NCBI GenBank assembly: GCA_964607515.1
Contig: CAZSKU010000023.1
Span: 1-44,518 of the forward strand
Origin: UBA6080 sp964607515
GTDB lineage: Bacteria; Fermentibacterota; Fermentibacteria; Fermentibacterales; JCC-6
Length of the DNA stretch: 44,518 nt
Direction: 5' to 3'
A model generated the notes under the pieces. The model saw only the letters and a program-made list of their open reading frames with translations. It was not told the DNA's origin and searched no databases. Shown here one piece after another: positions 34,340-43,507 of the stretch (positions are counted from its first letter, which is position 1; the number at the start of each line of letters is the position of its first letter). A program made the position numbers and the translations under genes.

Positions 34340-36490
34340 TTGATAACCTGCTTTCTCCTGGCGGTCTACGGCATGTTTGCCACCGAAACCGTACTCCCTT
34401 GGGGAGGCGGTTTCACGGAGAACCGGGGGCAGTGGCCCGGGGATGTTCTTTTCATGGCCCGGACACCGGGCGGGACGGCATGGTTTCTGGAGAACGGTTT
34501 CACTCTCGACGGGAAGCCCGTGGAGATACTCGGCTCTTCCGGAAACATTGCAGCAGCTGGTATAGACCCGCTTCCACATCTGATGAACTTCTTCCTCGGA
34601 AATGACCCGAGTCGCTGGCGAACCGGAGTCCGGAGCTTTCGAGGTCTTATCTACAGAAACGCATATCCCGGGATTGACCTGTTGTTCTCCCTCGAGGAGG
34701 GGGATATCTGCTGCGAGAAGGTCACCGGAACAGGCGGTGATCCCTCCATGATCGCTTTCTCCCTGGAAATTCCCGAACCGGGGGCCAGGACCGCCCCGGC
34801 TTCCGACGAGGAAACACTCGACCCCGTCCGGACCTCCGCCCAGGTATCACTGATGTACAGCACATACCTGGGAGGCGGCGCTGAAGACCGTTCCTACAGC
34901 ATAGCGGTGGACTCCCAGGGAAGAACGTATGTGACAGGCAGAACAGGCTCCGCCGACTTCCCGGTCTGGAATCCCTACCAGGGCGTCTTCCAGGGGGGCG
35001 ATTGGGATGCTTTTGTGGCACGGTTTTCCCCTGACGGCTCCCAGTTGGAGTTCGCAACCTTCATAGGCGGCTCGGGCAATGAAAACGGTTATGGCGTGAA
35101 GGTGGACAACCAGGGTGGTGTCTGCCTGACGGGTCCCACGGAATCGGCGGACTTCCCTGTGGTAAATCCTCTCCAGCCTGCGCTGTCCGGTGTCAGCGAC
35201 GCCTTCGTCCTCAAACTGTCGTCAGAGGGCAACGAGCTTGTTTATAGTACATTCCTGGGCGGATCCGGCACGGAGTTGGGCAGGGACATAGCGGTGGACG
35301 GATTCGGAAGGGCGCTTGTAACCGGAACCACCTCTTCGGCGGATTTCCCGTTGGCCAATCCGTTCCAGAGCCAGTACGCAGGCGGAGCGGGAGACGCGTT
35401 CTGCGTCATGTTGTCAACATCGGGGGATGACCTGGTCTACGGCACCTACATGGGGGGGGCAGGCAACGACGCAGGGGAAGGCGTTTTCTCGGACGTGCAG
35501 GGAAACGGTTACTACTGCGGCCAGACCGGGTCTCCCGGATTTCCGGTAAAGAATCCGTTCCAGGGCGTTTTCGGAGGCGGTTCAATAGACGGTTACCTTG
35601 CCAGGCTTTCCCCCGACGGGCAACAGGTCTTCGGCACATTTCTGGGGGGCGCCGGTGACGATCTGGCCCACAATGTCTTCGCTGACCAGGATGGCGGTTC
35701 CTATCTCACGGGAGAAACGGGATCGGCCGACTTCCCTCTGCTGAACCCCTTCCAAGGCGCGCTACCGGGGACCGCGGCAATGTTCGTCTCCAGGTTGACC
35801 CCCGACGGAGAAAACCTGTCCTACAGCACCTACATCGGCGGTTCGGGACTCGACCAGGGCAGGGACATCGCCGTTTCAGCCACCGGAAGCGCCTTCGTGA
35901 CCGGTTACACATCCTCCACGGATTTCCCGGTTGTGAATGCCTACCAGGAGTTCCACGCCGGAGGCGGCAACGATGTGGTTGTGCTGAAGCTCTCACAGGA
36001 CGGAAGCCAGCTGGAATACTCCACTTACCTCGGGGGATCCGGGAACGACAGCAGCAGGGGCATTGCGGTCCATTCCGATGGCTCCGCCAGCGTTACCGGG
36101 GGGGTTTTCTCGACGGATTTCCCTCTCTGGAATCCATATCAGGGAACGTTCGGCGGAGGGCTGACCGACTGTTTTGTAGCCAGACTCGGACCCTACGGCA
36201 CGTGGATTGAAGGGGAGAGCGTGCCCCGTATCAACGGAATGGGCCTGCTTTACGAGAACCCGTTTTCCGGGGTCCTCTCGCTGACGGTGACAACCACTTC
36301 ACCGGGACCTCTGCAGGTGACGGTGCTGGACTTGACAGGCAGGATCGTCGAGCGCCTTTGTTGCGAGTCAGGGCTCGCCGCCGGTGAACACCGGTTTGCA
36401 TGGAATGCCCGCGGAAACCCCAGAGGGGTCTATTTCATCAGAGCGGAGGATGGTTCCGCTTCAGTCCGGGGCAAGACACTCCTCCTCTGA
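34340..36490 (+). CDS. Secreted SBBP beta-propeller protein with C-terminal sorting domain
   Basis: A 716-residue exported protein. A short signal-like N-terminus leads into the FTENRGQWPGDVLFMA domain usually found ahead of SBBP repeats. Seven repeats of about 55 residues follow (core YSTYLGGSG, then VDxxGxxYVTGxTxSxDFPxxNPxQ, then DAFVxxLSPDG) at roughly residues 172-570, probably a seven-bladed propeller. The final ~80 residues (YENPFSGVLSLTV, VLDLTGRIVERL, NPRGVYFIRA) are a type IX-like sorting domain. The start is TTG 34340 with GGAGG five nt upstream. The repeats likely bind surface partners. The stop overlaps the convergent flippase by 53 nt. Confidence 0.86.
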   Translation: MITCFLLAVYGMFATETVLPWGGGFTENRGQWPGDVLFMARTPGGTAWFLENGFTLDGKPVEILGSSGNIAAAGIDPLPHLMNFFLGNDPSRWRTGVRSFRGLIYRNAYPGIDLLFSLEEGDICCEKVTGTGGDPSMIAFSLEIPEPGARTAPASDEETLDPVRTSAQVSLMYSTYLGGGAEDRSYSIAVDSQGRTYVTGRTGSADFPVWNPYQGVFQGGDWDAFVARFSPDGSQLEFATFIGGSGNENGYGVKVDNQGGVCLTGPTESADFPVVNPLQPALSGVSDAFVLKLSSEGNELVYSTFLGGSGTELGRDIAVDGFGRALVTGTTSSADFPLANPFQSQYAGGAGDAFCVMLSTSGDDLVYGTYMGGAGNDAGEGVFSDVQGNGYYCGQTGSPGFPVKNPFQGVFGGGSIDGYLARLSPDGQQVFGTFLGGAGDDLAHNVFADQDGGSYLTGETGSADFPLLNPFQGALPGTAAMFVSRLTPDGENLSYSTYIGGSGLDQGRDIAVSATGSAFVTGYTSSTDFPVVNAYQEFHAGGGNDVVVLKLSQDGSQLEYSTYLGGSGNDSSRGIAVHSDGSASVTGGVFSTDFPLWNPYQGTFGGGLTDCFVARLGPYGTWIEGESVPRINGMGLLYENPFSGVLSLTVTTTSPGPLQVTVLDLTGRIVERLCCESGLAAGEHRFAWNARGNPRGVYFIRAEDGSASVRGKTLLL

Positions 36491-37895
36491 GACAGGTCCT
36501 CCAGAGCATGAAGGCCGGCAGCACACAGACCAGCGCCGCAGCCGAAACCGCAGGCCATGGAAGAACACCGGACAGGACCGGTACCGCCGCCGCCGGCAGG
36601 GAGCCGAGAATCATCGGGAGAATCATCCCGAGGCCGGCACTCCGCCCCAGGAACGCCCAGCATACCGCCGCAATCACCAGATTCGACGCCATTGCAGCCA
36701 CTGCGGCCCCGGGAAGTCCCAACAACCCAACCAGCAGTAGGTTGAGAACCAGGCTGACCGCGAATCCCGCAAACACTGCCGGCAGTGTGGCCCTCTGTCT
36801 GCCCGAGGCGATCAGGGCCGACATAAGGAAATTCATGAAGTAGTACACCGGAATCGCCGAGAGGAGAATCAGCCGCGCCGAATCGAACTCCCCGGGGGAA
36901 ACACCCCTCAGATAGGCGCCGCCCCACAGGAGCCTCATGAACGGCTGTCCCGGAGGAAGAACCAGAGCGGTGACCGAAGCCGAGAGAACGGCGATCAGAA
37001 TGGCCGTTCTGCGCATCTCCAGACGGGCTTCCCGGCGGCCGGCTTCGAATGCTTTGCACAGGCCCGGAAAGAGGGAACCGGGAAGCAGGGTCGGAGTCAC
37101 AACCAGAACAAGCACCTCGACCACCTTGTAGATCTCGTTGTACGCCCCGACGCTCACCACCCCGAGCCTACCCTCGATAACAAGGTTGTCCACCCTTTGA
37201 TGCATTACCGTGAGAAAACCCATGACACCGAGAGGCCAGGCCTCCCTGAAAAGCCTGAGAAGGTGTCTGCCGTGGAATGCCGGCCTGAACGGAAATCCCA
37301 AGAAACCGCACGCGGAGAAACCGGACACGGCCAGAGCGACGCCCCGGAGCAGAAAAGCCGATGCCACGGCCATGGGATGAAGCCTCAGAAGGATCATGAC
37401 CGCAGCTGCAACCAGGAAGACCAGGGAGGATAGGAATCGAGCCCTGGACTCGAATCTTGTCGCGCCCGATGCCCGGAAGATCGCGAAAGGGAGTTCGGAG
37501 TAGATTTCCAGGGTCATGCCCAGGAGTACCGGCAGCAGCAGTAACGTCTGGGATTCAGGGAAAGAGAGAAACGAGAACAGAGTGATGACGGCAACCGCGA
37601 TGAATCCCGTGACCGTGCGGAAACCAAGGGCGCTTCTCCAAAGCTCCAGGGAGTGTTTCATGTCCGCCAGGCTCATGCTCCTGTTCACCAGTATCGCAGT
37701 GCCGAAGTCCGTGATGAAGAAGGAGAAAAGAGAGAGAGCCAGGGCGAAGAGAAGCCGCCCGAACCAGACATCGTCCAGATATCTGGATAGCAGCATCATG
37801 GCCAGGAAGACGGCGCCCTTGCTCATCAACTGCCCGGCGAGCATGTGGATGCTGTTGGCCCGGCGCCCCTGAGAAACGGAAGAGCCGGTCTTCAT
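36438..37895 (-). CDS. Wzx-like polysaccharide flippase
   Basis: A 485-residue membrane protein with about fourteen hydrophobic helices, fitting the MOP superfamily of lipid-linked oligosaccharide flippases. It begins QLMSKGAVFLAMMLLSRYL and has the AYNEIYKVVEVL and HQRVDNLVIE stretches common in Wzx proteins. No Shine-Dalgarno is seen at ATG 37895; instead an ATTTTTTTACG leader precedes it, so initiation may rely on coupling or ribosomal protein S1. It follows the sugar amidotransferase by 28 nt, supporting export of a surface glycan. The 3' end overlaps the SBBP gene. Confidence 0.85.
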   Translation of the reverse strand: MKTGSSVSQGRRANSIHMLAGQLMSKGAVFLAMMLLSRYLDDVWFGRLLFALALSLFSFFITDFGTAILVNRSMSLADMKHSLELWRSALGFRTVTGFIAVAVITLFSFLSFPESQTLLLLPVLLGMTLEIYSELPFAIFRASGATRFESRARFLSSLVFLVAAAVMILLRLHPMAVASAFLLRGVALAVSGFSACGFLGFPFRPAFHGRHLLRLFREAWPLGVMGFLTVMHQRVDNLVIEGRLGVVSVGAYNEIYKVVEVLVLVVTPTLLPGSLFPGLCKAFEAGRREARLEMRRTAILIAVLSASVTALVLPPGQPFMRLLWGGAYLRGVSPGEFDSARLILLSAIPVYYFMNFLMSALIASGRQRATLPAVFAGFAVSLVLNLLLVGLLGLPGAAVAAMASNLVIAAVCWAFLGRSAGLGMILPMILGSLPAAAVPVLSGVLPWPAVSAAALVCVLPAFMLWRTCLRGGVSCPGLKRNHPPL

Positions 37896-37923
37896 CGTAA
37901 AAAAATTCGGACAAGGATTGGTC

Positions 37924-38985
37924 TCAGGGAAGCCTCTCTCTCAATGCGATCACAAGCCTCCTGATCCTTGAATTTCTGGTTCTGAAGTTGTACACGCTCT
38001 TCTCCGTGATGCCTTCAAGGATTCCCAGGTCGCATCCCAGGGAAGCCAGGAAATCGTCGAACCCTTCCGGCGGATCCACCGGATCCCTCTCCGCCACAAT
38101 CCTCATGGCCTGTTCGCGGTCGATCGCCCCCGCCCTTACCATGTTGGCGTAAAGGTATTCGTATTTTCCGAAACCGGTCCTCCGTCGGAACAGATAGCTG
38201 GAGTGGGGTGTTCCCAGGCAGTCGTGCCTGATCGACGACATGTCACTTCTATAGTCGAGTTCCCGGTTGAGGGTTTCATAGATCACCGGAAGGTCCCATC
38301 GGATGAAGTCGGGCAGGTTGATCTGCTTCACCCCGAACATCCGCTTCCAGCATGGGAAGAAGAAGTCCCACTCCAGTTCCTTCCGGGTGAAAGCTCCCTT
38401 CATGATGTCCCAGAAACACACCCTGTCCATGTAGGATGTCTCCGGCGGCGGAGCTTCCAGCATGTCGCTGAAGCCGGCGATGATCAGCCTTATGCCGTGA
38501 ATGTCGGCAGCCCGGAAAATCGCCGTGGGCATCAGCACCACGCATGCGCTGCAGAACTCCCCGGTCTTCTCCAGAGCCCTTTTGTAGACCCGGTCGAGCA
38601 GGTTCCTGGATGGGGAGTAGGTGTACAGGTCCACCCCCAGCCTGGATGCGGTTCTTCTGACGAACATCTGGGCATCCGGGTGGCCGAAACCGTTGTCGAA
38701 ATTGAAAGCCAGGGGCGTCATCCGGTACCTGTTCTTCATCAGCCACAGGGTGTACGTGCTGTCCTTGCCTCCGCTGAAGGGCACCATGCAGTCGTACTTG
38801 CCCTTCTTCCTCCCCCTGTAGCGGTCGAGGATTTTCTGCAGAGCCTTCTCCCTAGCAATCCAGTCAACGCCCGCGAACTTGGCGTCGAACTCCCTGCAAA
38901 CACTGCAGACTCCGTTGTTGTCGAAACTCATGTTCGGATAGTTCTCTGGCAGAATACACCTGGTACATCTTCTTACAGGTTCCAT
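37924..38985 (-). CDS. N-acetyl sugar amidotransferase (WbpG/PseA-like)
   Basis: A 353-residue PP-loop ATPase of the N-acetyl sugar amidotransferase family that converts an acetamido group on a nucleotide sugar to an acetamidino group. A zinc knuckle (CTRC at 7/10, CSVC at 27/30) precedes the PP-loop SGGKDS (71-76), then FNFDNGFGHP and the Cys-containing GEFCSACVV. ATG 38985 is preferred because GGGAGGGGGG lies just upstream. WbpG-type enzymes work with HisH/HisF-like partners to supply ammonia; none is in the window. With the flippase it points to an amidinated surface polysaccharide. Confidence 0.88.
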   Translation of the reverse strand: MEPVRRCTRCILPENYPNMSFDNNGVCSVCREFDAKFAGVDWIAREKALQKILDRYRGRKKGKYDCMVPFSGGKDSTYTLWLMKNRYRMTPLAFNFDNGFGHPDAQMFVRRTASRLGVDLYTYSPSRNLLDRVYKRALEKTGEFCSACVVLMPTAIFRAADIHGIRLIIAGFSDMLEAPPPETSYMDRVCFWDIMKGAFTRKELEWDFFFPCWKRMFGVKQINLPDFIRWDLPVIYETLNRELDYRSDMSSIRHDCLGTPHSSYLFRRRTGFGKYEYLYANMVRAGAIDREQAMRIVAERDPVDPPEGFDDFLASLGCDLGILEGITEKSVYNFRTRNSRIRRLVIALRERLP

Positions 38986-39047
38986 GGGCCCCCCTCCCAT
39001 AACCTTACGGTACAGAGTGTACTGCTCTTATGATCTCTTGCCGTCTC

Positions 39048-40778
39048 CTACGGTCTGTAGACGCTGCTCGGGGCGTACCCCACGGCCTTCAGCGCCTCGT
39101 TCCTTCTTATTTTCTTGGTGGTGGTCTTGGGCAGGTCTTCTTCGCTCACGATGAAACCCGCGATTCTCTTGAACAGCGGAGCCGCCTCGTTGTACCTTCG
39201 CACCGCGGCCCTCACCGCCTGGATCTCGTCCTCGGGGGTGATTTTTCTGCCCGCCTTTTCCGCCTCCTCGATGAGAAGATCCCTGTTGGGCACCACCACG
39301 ACCCAGATTTCCTCCCCCTTCGACTCGACGGTCTTTCCGAAGACCATGCACTCGTTCACGTGGTCGGCCCGGTTCAGCACCGTCTCAATCTCCTCGGGAA
39401 ACACGTTCTTTCCGTTCTTGGCGATGATCACGTTCTTCTTCCGGCCGGTGATGTAGAGGAAGCCGTCCTGGTCCACGCGGCCGTAGTCGCCGGTGTGGAA
39501 CCAGCGGTCCGGGGTGAGCACCCGGGCGGTGGCCTCGGGGTCGTTGTGGTATCCCAGCATCACGTTGGGGCCCTTCACAAGAATCTCGCCCACACCGCTT
39601 TCGTCGGGATCCTCGATGCGGACCGAGCACTCCGGCATGACCAGCCCCACCGAGCCTGGCCTGCAGGCGCTGTCCCGGTTCACCGAAACTATAGGGGCGG
39701 TCTCGGTGAGTCCGTACCCTTCCAGGATGTTGAATCCCAGGGCCTGAAAACCCTGAATGACCTGGGGGTCTATTCCGGCGCCCCCGGAGACGAACAGCCG
39801 CAGCCCCCCTCCGAACCTCTGGTGAACCTGGGCGAAGACCTTCCTTCGCAGATTCCTCGCGCCGAAGAACTCCCCGATGCCCGAGATAATGCTGCCCACC
39901 CGGTACTTCGTCCTGCCCCCCGGGGCGTTTCTGATGTTGGCCATGATCCGGCGGTACATGTTCTCCCACAGCAGCGGCACCCCGATGACCACCGTGGCCC
40001 GGGTGGCCACCAGGTCCTCCACCACGTACCGGAGGCCGTGGGCGATGGCGATGGTGCACCCGCTGGAAAGGGGTAGAAGGAAGCCGCAGGTGCACTCGTA
40101 GGTGTGGTGCACGGGAAGCACCGACAGGAAGATGTCCTTCTGGAGTATGCGCACGAAGGAGGTTACCTGGCGCAGGTCGGAGACGATGTTCTCCTGGGAT
40201 AGAACCACTCCCTTGGCCATGCCCGTGGTGCCGGAGGTGTAGCAGATCGAAGCGGGAGCGTTCACGTCGAAACCCTCCGGCAGCTCGGCCCCCCCCGACC
40301 TTCCGGCTCTGACCAGATCGCTGAGATGCCTGGGGGCGTTCATGCCGCCCATGTTCATGGCGAAGCTGGTCACCCCGTGGATGTCCGAAAAGACGTCCAT
40401 GAACCTGGGGTCGTGCACCGCCGTATTCGCCCCGGAGTAGTGGACGATGGTCCGCATGTCCGCCGGGGGAAGCTCCCGGTCTATGGGAACCACCACGCCT
40501 CCCGCCCGCATCACCGCCAGGTAGGCGGTGTACCACTGGATGCTGTTGTCGCCCGCCAGGGCCACCACCGGTTTCGGATTCAGTGCCAGAATCCCCCGGG
40601 CCGCCCATTCCACGTTGTTCCAGAGCTGACCGTAGGTGACGGATCTGAAGTGGCCGGGTTCCGCGGGTTCCAGTACGGCGGTCTTGTCAGGGAAGCGGCG
40701 GGCCGTCTTCTCGATGGCCCCCGGAAGGCTGTCCATGGGGGGGACCGGAAAAAGGGGACCTCCTGGGATGGTCTTCAT
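39048..40778 (-). CDS. AMP-dependent acyl-CoA synthetase/ligase
   Basis: A 576-residue ANL-superfamily enzyme that activates a fatty or other carboxylic acid as acyl-AMP, then usually acyl-CoA. Motifs: YTSGTTGMAKGV (phosphate loop), LEGYGLTETAP, GDYGRVDQDGFLYITGR with the adenine and ribose contacts, and the catalytic lysine region PKTTTKKIRR at the C-terminus. ATG 40778 has GAGGAGG upstream and overlaps the SUMF1-like stop as ATGA. The chain-length range resembles the long-chain synthetases. It may feed acyl groups to lipid or glycan modification. Confidence 0.92.
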   Translation of the reverse strand: MKTIPGGPLFPVPPMDSLPGAIEKTARRFPDKTAVLEPAEPGHFRSVTYGQLWNNVEWAARGILALNPKPVVALAGDNSIQWYTAYLAVMRAGGVVVPIDRELPPADMRTIVHYSGANTAVHDPRFMDVFSDIHGVTSFAMNMGGMNAPRHLSDLVRAGRSGGAELPEGFDVNAPASICYTSGTTGMAKGVVLSQENIVSDLRQVTSFVRILQKDIFLSVLPVHHTYECTCGFLLPLSSGCTIAIAHGLRYVVEDLVATRATVVIGVPLLWENMYRRIMANIRNAPGGRTKYRVGSIISGIGEFFGARNLRRKVFAQVHQRFGGGLRLFVSGGAGIDPQVIQGFQALGFNILEGYGLTETAPIVSVNRDSACRPGSVGLVMPECSVRIEDPDESGVGEILVKGPNVMLGYHNDPEATARVLTPDRWFHTGDYGRVDQDGFLYITGRKKNVIIAKNGKNVFPEEIETVLNRADHVNECMVFGKTVESKGEEIWVVVVPNRDLLIEEAEKAGRKITPEDEIQAVRAAVRRYNEAAPLFKRIAGFIVSEEDLPKTTTKKIRRNEALKAVGYAPSSVYRP

Positions 40779-41995
40779 GATCCTCCTCGATTGCCCGTCG
40801 GCGCCTGCCGGGGCGGGTCCGCCACCACCCGGAGACCCACGAAGGGATACCCTATCTCCGGGGAGAAATCTGCAAGGGTTCCCGGCCGGCAGTCGTCCAG
40901 GGAGCTGAGCCAGCCTCCCCCGGCGGCGGTTCCCCGCCGGGAGGTCCATTCCCACAGGTTCCCCGAGGTATCATAAAGCCCCCACGGGTTCGCCGGGTAT
41001 GTCCCCGCCGGCGCCGGACCGGCGAAGCCGTCGCCGATTTCCGGGTGCCTTGTCAGAATCGTATCGGCCGAGTCGGAGCAGTTGAATTCACCGGGAGCGG
41101 GGCTCCAAGTCCCACCGGCCTCCGCCAGGGCACGGTGCTCCCCGGGGTCCGGAAGCCTGTACTCGAACCCCCTGGGATCGCTTCCGGAAAGCCACCGGCA
41201 GTACAGCTCCGCCCCCTGCTGGGTCATGCCGTACATCGGAAGGTTCCCCATCCCCGGACGTGGGGTGTACCGGGCCCCCTCCAGCTCCGGAGCCTCCACG
41301 GGCAGGGTCCAGTTGCACCGAAGAACGCTGTCCATCATGACGGTGCGCCCCGGCAGCTGGGCGTCGGTTCTTTCCAGTTCCGGGTCCACGGCGTTCAGGA
41401 ACGCGGCGTACTCCGCCACGGTCACCTCCCGGGCTCCCGCCAGAAGCCCCGGCGATTCGGAGAAAAGCAGCGGGCCGGGTATCCTCACCAAGGGCGGCTC
41501 GCCGGGAAGCGGAAAGGGCAGTTCCCGGGTCACCGCCGTCAGCTCCGGAGCCAGCATCACGTGGGTGAAGGTGTCCATTACCCCCCGTTCGCCGGCTATG
41601 GACACGGTGAAGCTTCCGACGCCCGGCAGGGGGATTGTACACGGGGAGGCCGCCTCGAAGCTTTCCCAGCGGACAGTGAGGCCGGAAGGATCGGTGAAGA
41701 CAGCCAGGCCGGTCTCCCTGGGAAGGTAGACCAGAACGGTATCGCTTCCGGGGGTCAGCGTGGTGTCCCGGCGGACGAATCCATCCCTGAACACCGACAC
41801 CCGGGTCCCTCTGCGGTGCACCGGCACCGACAGCGGGGCGGGCATCGGGGTCGCCCCCCCAACGGAAACCTCGGCTCCCCCGGGAACCGTCACAATCACC
41901 GTCCTGTGGACCGGCACGATGTCCAGAAGAAAAAGACCGACCACGAAGCAGCCGGCCAGAATTCCCAGCAGCGCCAGCAGGGGACCCGGCTTCAA
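40775..41995 (-). CDS. Membrane-anchored SUMF1/FGE-like domain protein
   Basis: A 406-residue protein with an N-terminal membrane helix (LLALLGILAGCFVVGLFLL) and two beta domains that look like PEGA-type surface repeats (about residues 30-160). A SUMF1/formylglycine-generating-enzyme-like domain follows: REVTVAEYAAFLN, YGMTQQGAELYCRWLSG, YRLPDPGEHRALAEAGG, NPWGLYDTSGNLWEW, GGGWLSSLDDCR. The two active-site cysteines of true FGE are not evident, so a binding or other oxidase-like role is more likely. The TTG start at 41995 follows the radical SAM stop closely and has GGAG upstream. Confidence 0.82.
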   Translation of the reverse strand: MKPGPLLALLGILAGCFVVGLFLLDIVPVHRTVIVTVPGGAEVSVGGATPMPAPLSVPVHRRGTRVSVFRDGFVRRDTTLTPGSDTVLVYLPRETGLAVFTDPSGLTVRWESFEAASPCTIPLPGVGSFTVSIAGERGVMDTFTHVMLAPELTAVTRELPFPLPGEPPLVRIPGPLLFSESPGLLAGAREVTVAEYAAFLNAVDPELERTDAQLPGRTVMMDSVLRCNWTLPVEAPELEGARYTPRPGMGNLPMYGMTQQGAELYCRWLSGSDPRGFEYRLPDPGEHRALAEAGGTWSPAPGEFNCSDSADTILTRHPEIGDGFAGPAPAGTYPANPWGLYDTSGNLWEWTSRRGTAAGGGWLSSLDDCRPGTLADFSPEIGYPFVGLRVVADPPRQAPTGNRGGS

Positions 41996-41996
41996 G

Positions 41997-43397
41997 CTAT
42001 CCGCTCCAGTCGTTCCGGAGCACCGCCATGATGTCGGCGCCCAGCTGTCCCATCCGAAGATCTCTGATCAGCCTCTTCAGCATGTAGGAGGGCCGGAAGT
42101 AGAACCGGCGGTGAAAGGCCGAGTAGAACCCCCTGATGGTGTCCCAGTCCAGATTCTCGTGCCGCCAGACCTCGCCGGTGCAGTGGAAGTTGTACTTGTC
42201 CCAGTCCCTTGAGAGGATTCTGCCCTCCCTCTCTATGAGCTTGAACAGCGGCGAAGAAGGGAACGGCAGGGTCATGGAGGCCTTGGCGTAGGTCAGGGGC
42301 AGGCTGCAGGCGAAACGGAGGTTTTCCTCCATGGTCTCCACCGTGTCGCCGGGAAGGCCCAGCATGAAGAAGCCCACCGTCTCCAGCCCCTCCCGGTGGG
42401 CGTTCTCCACGGCCCGGCGCACCGTGTCCGGGTCCTGGTGCTTATTCACCCTGGAGAGAATCTCCGGCACCCCGCTTTCGATTCCGAAGGAAACCTGGTA
42501 GCAGCCGGCCTTTCTGGCCATCCGGAAGAATTCCCGGTCCACGTCGTTCACGTTGACCCCGGTGGGAAGGGCCCAGGGTGCGTCGAAGCCCCGTTTCATC
42601 ATCAGCTCCACGGTCTCCTTGGCCCTGGGAAGGTCGGCGGTGAAGTTGTCGTCCTTGAAGTGGATGTCCCGGAAGCCGAGGTCCAGCATTCTGAACATCT
42701 CGTCCACCACTCTTCCGGAACTCTTGCTCCTCACGGAGTGGCCGAAGATCCTCTGGCTGCAGTATAGGCAGTGGTGATTGCACCCCCGGTTGGTCTCCAT
42801 GTACCCAACGGGGTTCCGGCGGCTGGCGATGTGGGGGGAGTGGTAGAATCCCAGATCGTGAAGCTGCCAGGCGGGCAGGGGAAGGCTGTCCAGGTCCTCG
42901 ATAAGGGGTCTGGAAGGGTTCATCACGAACTCCCCGTCGGAGAGCAGGGCAATCCCCGGAATTTCCGCGGGGTGCTTCCCGGAGCAGATGTCCCGAAGGG
43001 TGTTCTCCCCCTCCCCCATGACCACCAGGTCGAATTCCGATTCCCTGAGCACCTGTTCCGGCAGGGTGTTGGCGTGGATACCTCCGCAGACAAGCACCGC
43101 TCCGGGAAGCACCTTCCTGGCCAGGGCAGCCAGCTCCCGGGCTTCCCGGTACAGGGGGGTGGTGAAGGTTACCCCGACGTAGTCCGGCCTCCAGGAAGCC
43201 AGTACGTTTTTGTACGCCTCCATGGGGCGTCCCTCGATCATCAGATCGGCTATCCTGACATCGTGGCCGTCCTCCAGGGCGGCCCCCGCCAGGGATGCCA
43301 GGGTGATGAAGGGCGCGCTGGTGATGGCCACCCTGATCTTGCTCTTGTTGTACACCCCGATGGCCGACGGGGGATTCACCAGAAGAAGCTTCGACAT
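41997..43397 (-). CDS. B12-binding-domain radical SAM protein
   Basis: A 466-residue enzyme of the BchE-like class. An N-terminal cobalamin-binding-type Rossmann domain (about 1-160, starting LLLVNPPSAIG; GGIHANTLPE) precedes the radical SAM core with CNHHCLYC (Cys206, Cys210, Cys213) binding the 4Fe-4S cluster, the GIESG motif, and MLGLPGDT. The usual DxHxxG cobalamin ligand is not seen, so B12 may bind base-off without a His ligand, as in many of this class. Substrate unknown. It leads a run with the SUMF1-like protein and the acyl ligase. Confidence 0.88.
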   Translation of the reverse strand: MSKLLLVNPPSAIGVYNKSKIRVAITSAPFITLASLAGAALEDGHDVRIADLMIEGRPMEAYKNVLASWRPDYVGVTFTTPLYREARELAALARKVLPGAVLVCGGIHANTLPEQVLRESEFDLVVMGEGENTLRDICSGKHPAEIPGIALLSDGEFVMNPSRPLIEDLDSLPLPAWQLHDLGFYHSPHIASRRNPVGYMETNRGCNHHCLYCSQRIFGHSVRSKSSGRVVDEMFRMLDLGFRDIHFKDDNFTADLPRAKETVELMMKRGFDAPWALPTGVNVNDVDREFFRMARKAGCYQVSFGIESGVPEILSRVNKHQDPDTVRRAVENAHREGLETVGFFMLGLPGDTVETMEENLRFACSLPLTYAKASMTLPFPSSPLFKLIEREGRILSRDWDKYNFHCTGEVWRHENLDWDTIRGFYSAFHRRFYFRPSYMLKRLIRDLRMGQLGADIMAVLRNDWSG

Positions 43398-43448
43398 ACG
43401 AGCCTTTCACCGGATGACTGGCGCCGACCCGGTATGATAGGGAATGGG

Positions 43449-43476
43449 CCCGCCGGGCGCCACCTCGGCGGGTTTT
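43449..43476 (+). other. Terminator-like hairpin between divergent genes
   Basis: CCCGCCG (43449-43455) pairs with CGGCGGG (43466-43472) and TTTT follows. The hairpin lies between divergent genes, so it does not end any annotated upstream plus-strand gene; it may be an upstream element or attenuator or mere GC-rich chance. Confidence 0.4.
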
Positions 43477-43495
43477 CCCCGGGAACGGCGGTCGT

Positions 43496-43501
43496 TATAG
43501 T
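43496..43501 (+). promoter_or_regulatory. -10 box giving a leaderless transcript
   Basis: TATAGT (43496-43501) ends only 6 nt before ATG 43508, so transcription would start at or next to the A of the start codon. The -35 position reads TTTTCC (43473-43478, spacer 17). No Shine-Dalgarno is present before the ATG, which fits. Confidence 0.5.
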
Positions 43502-43507
43502 CGCCAC

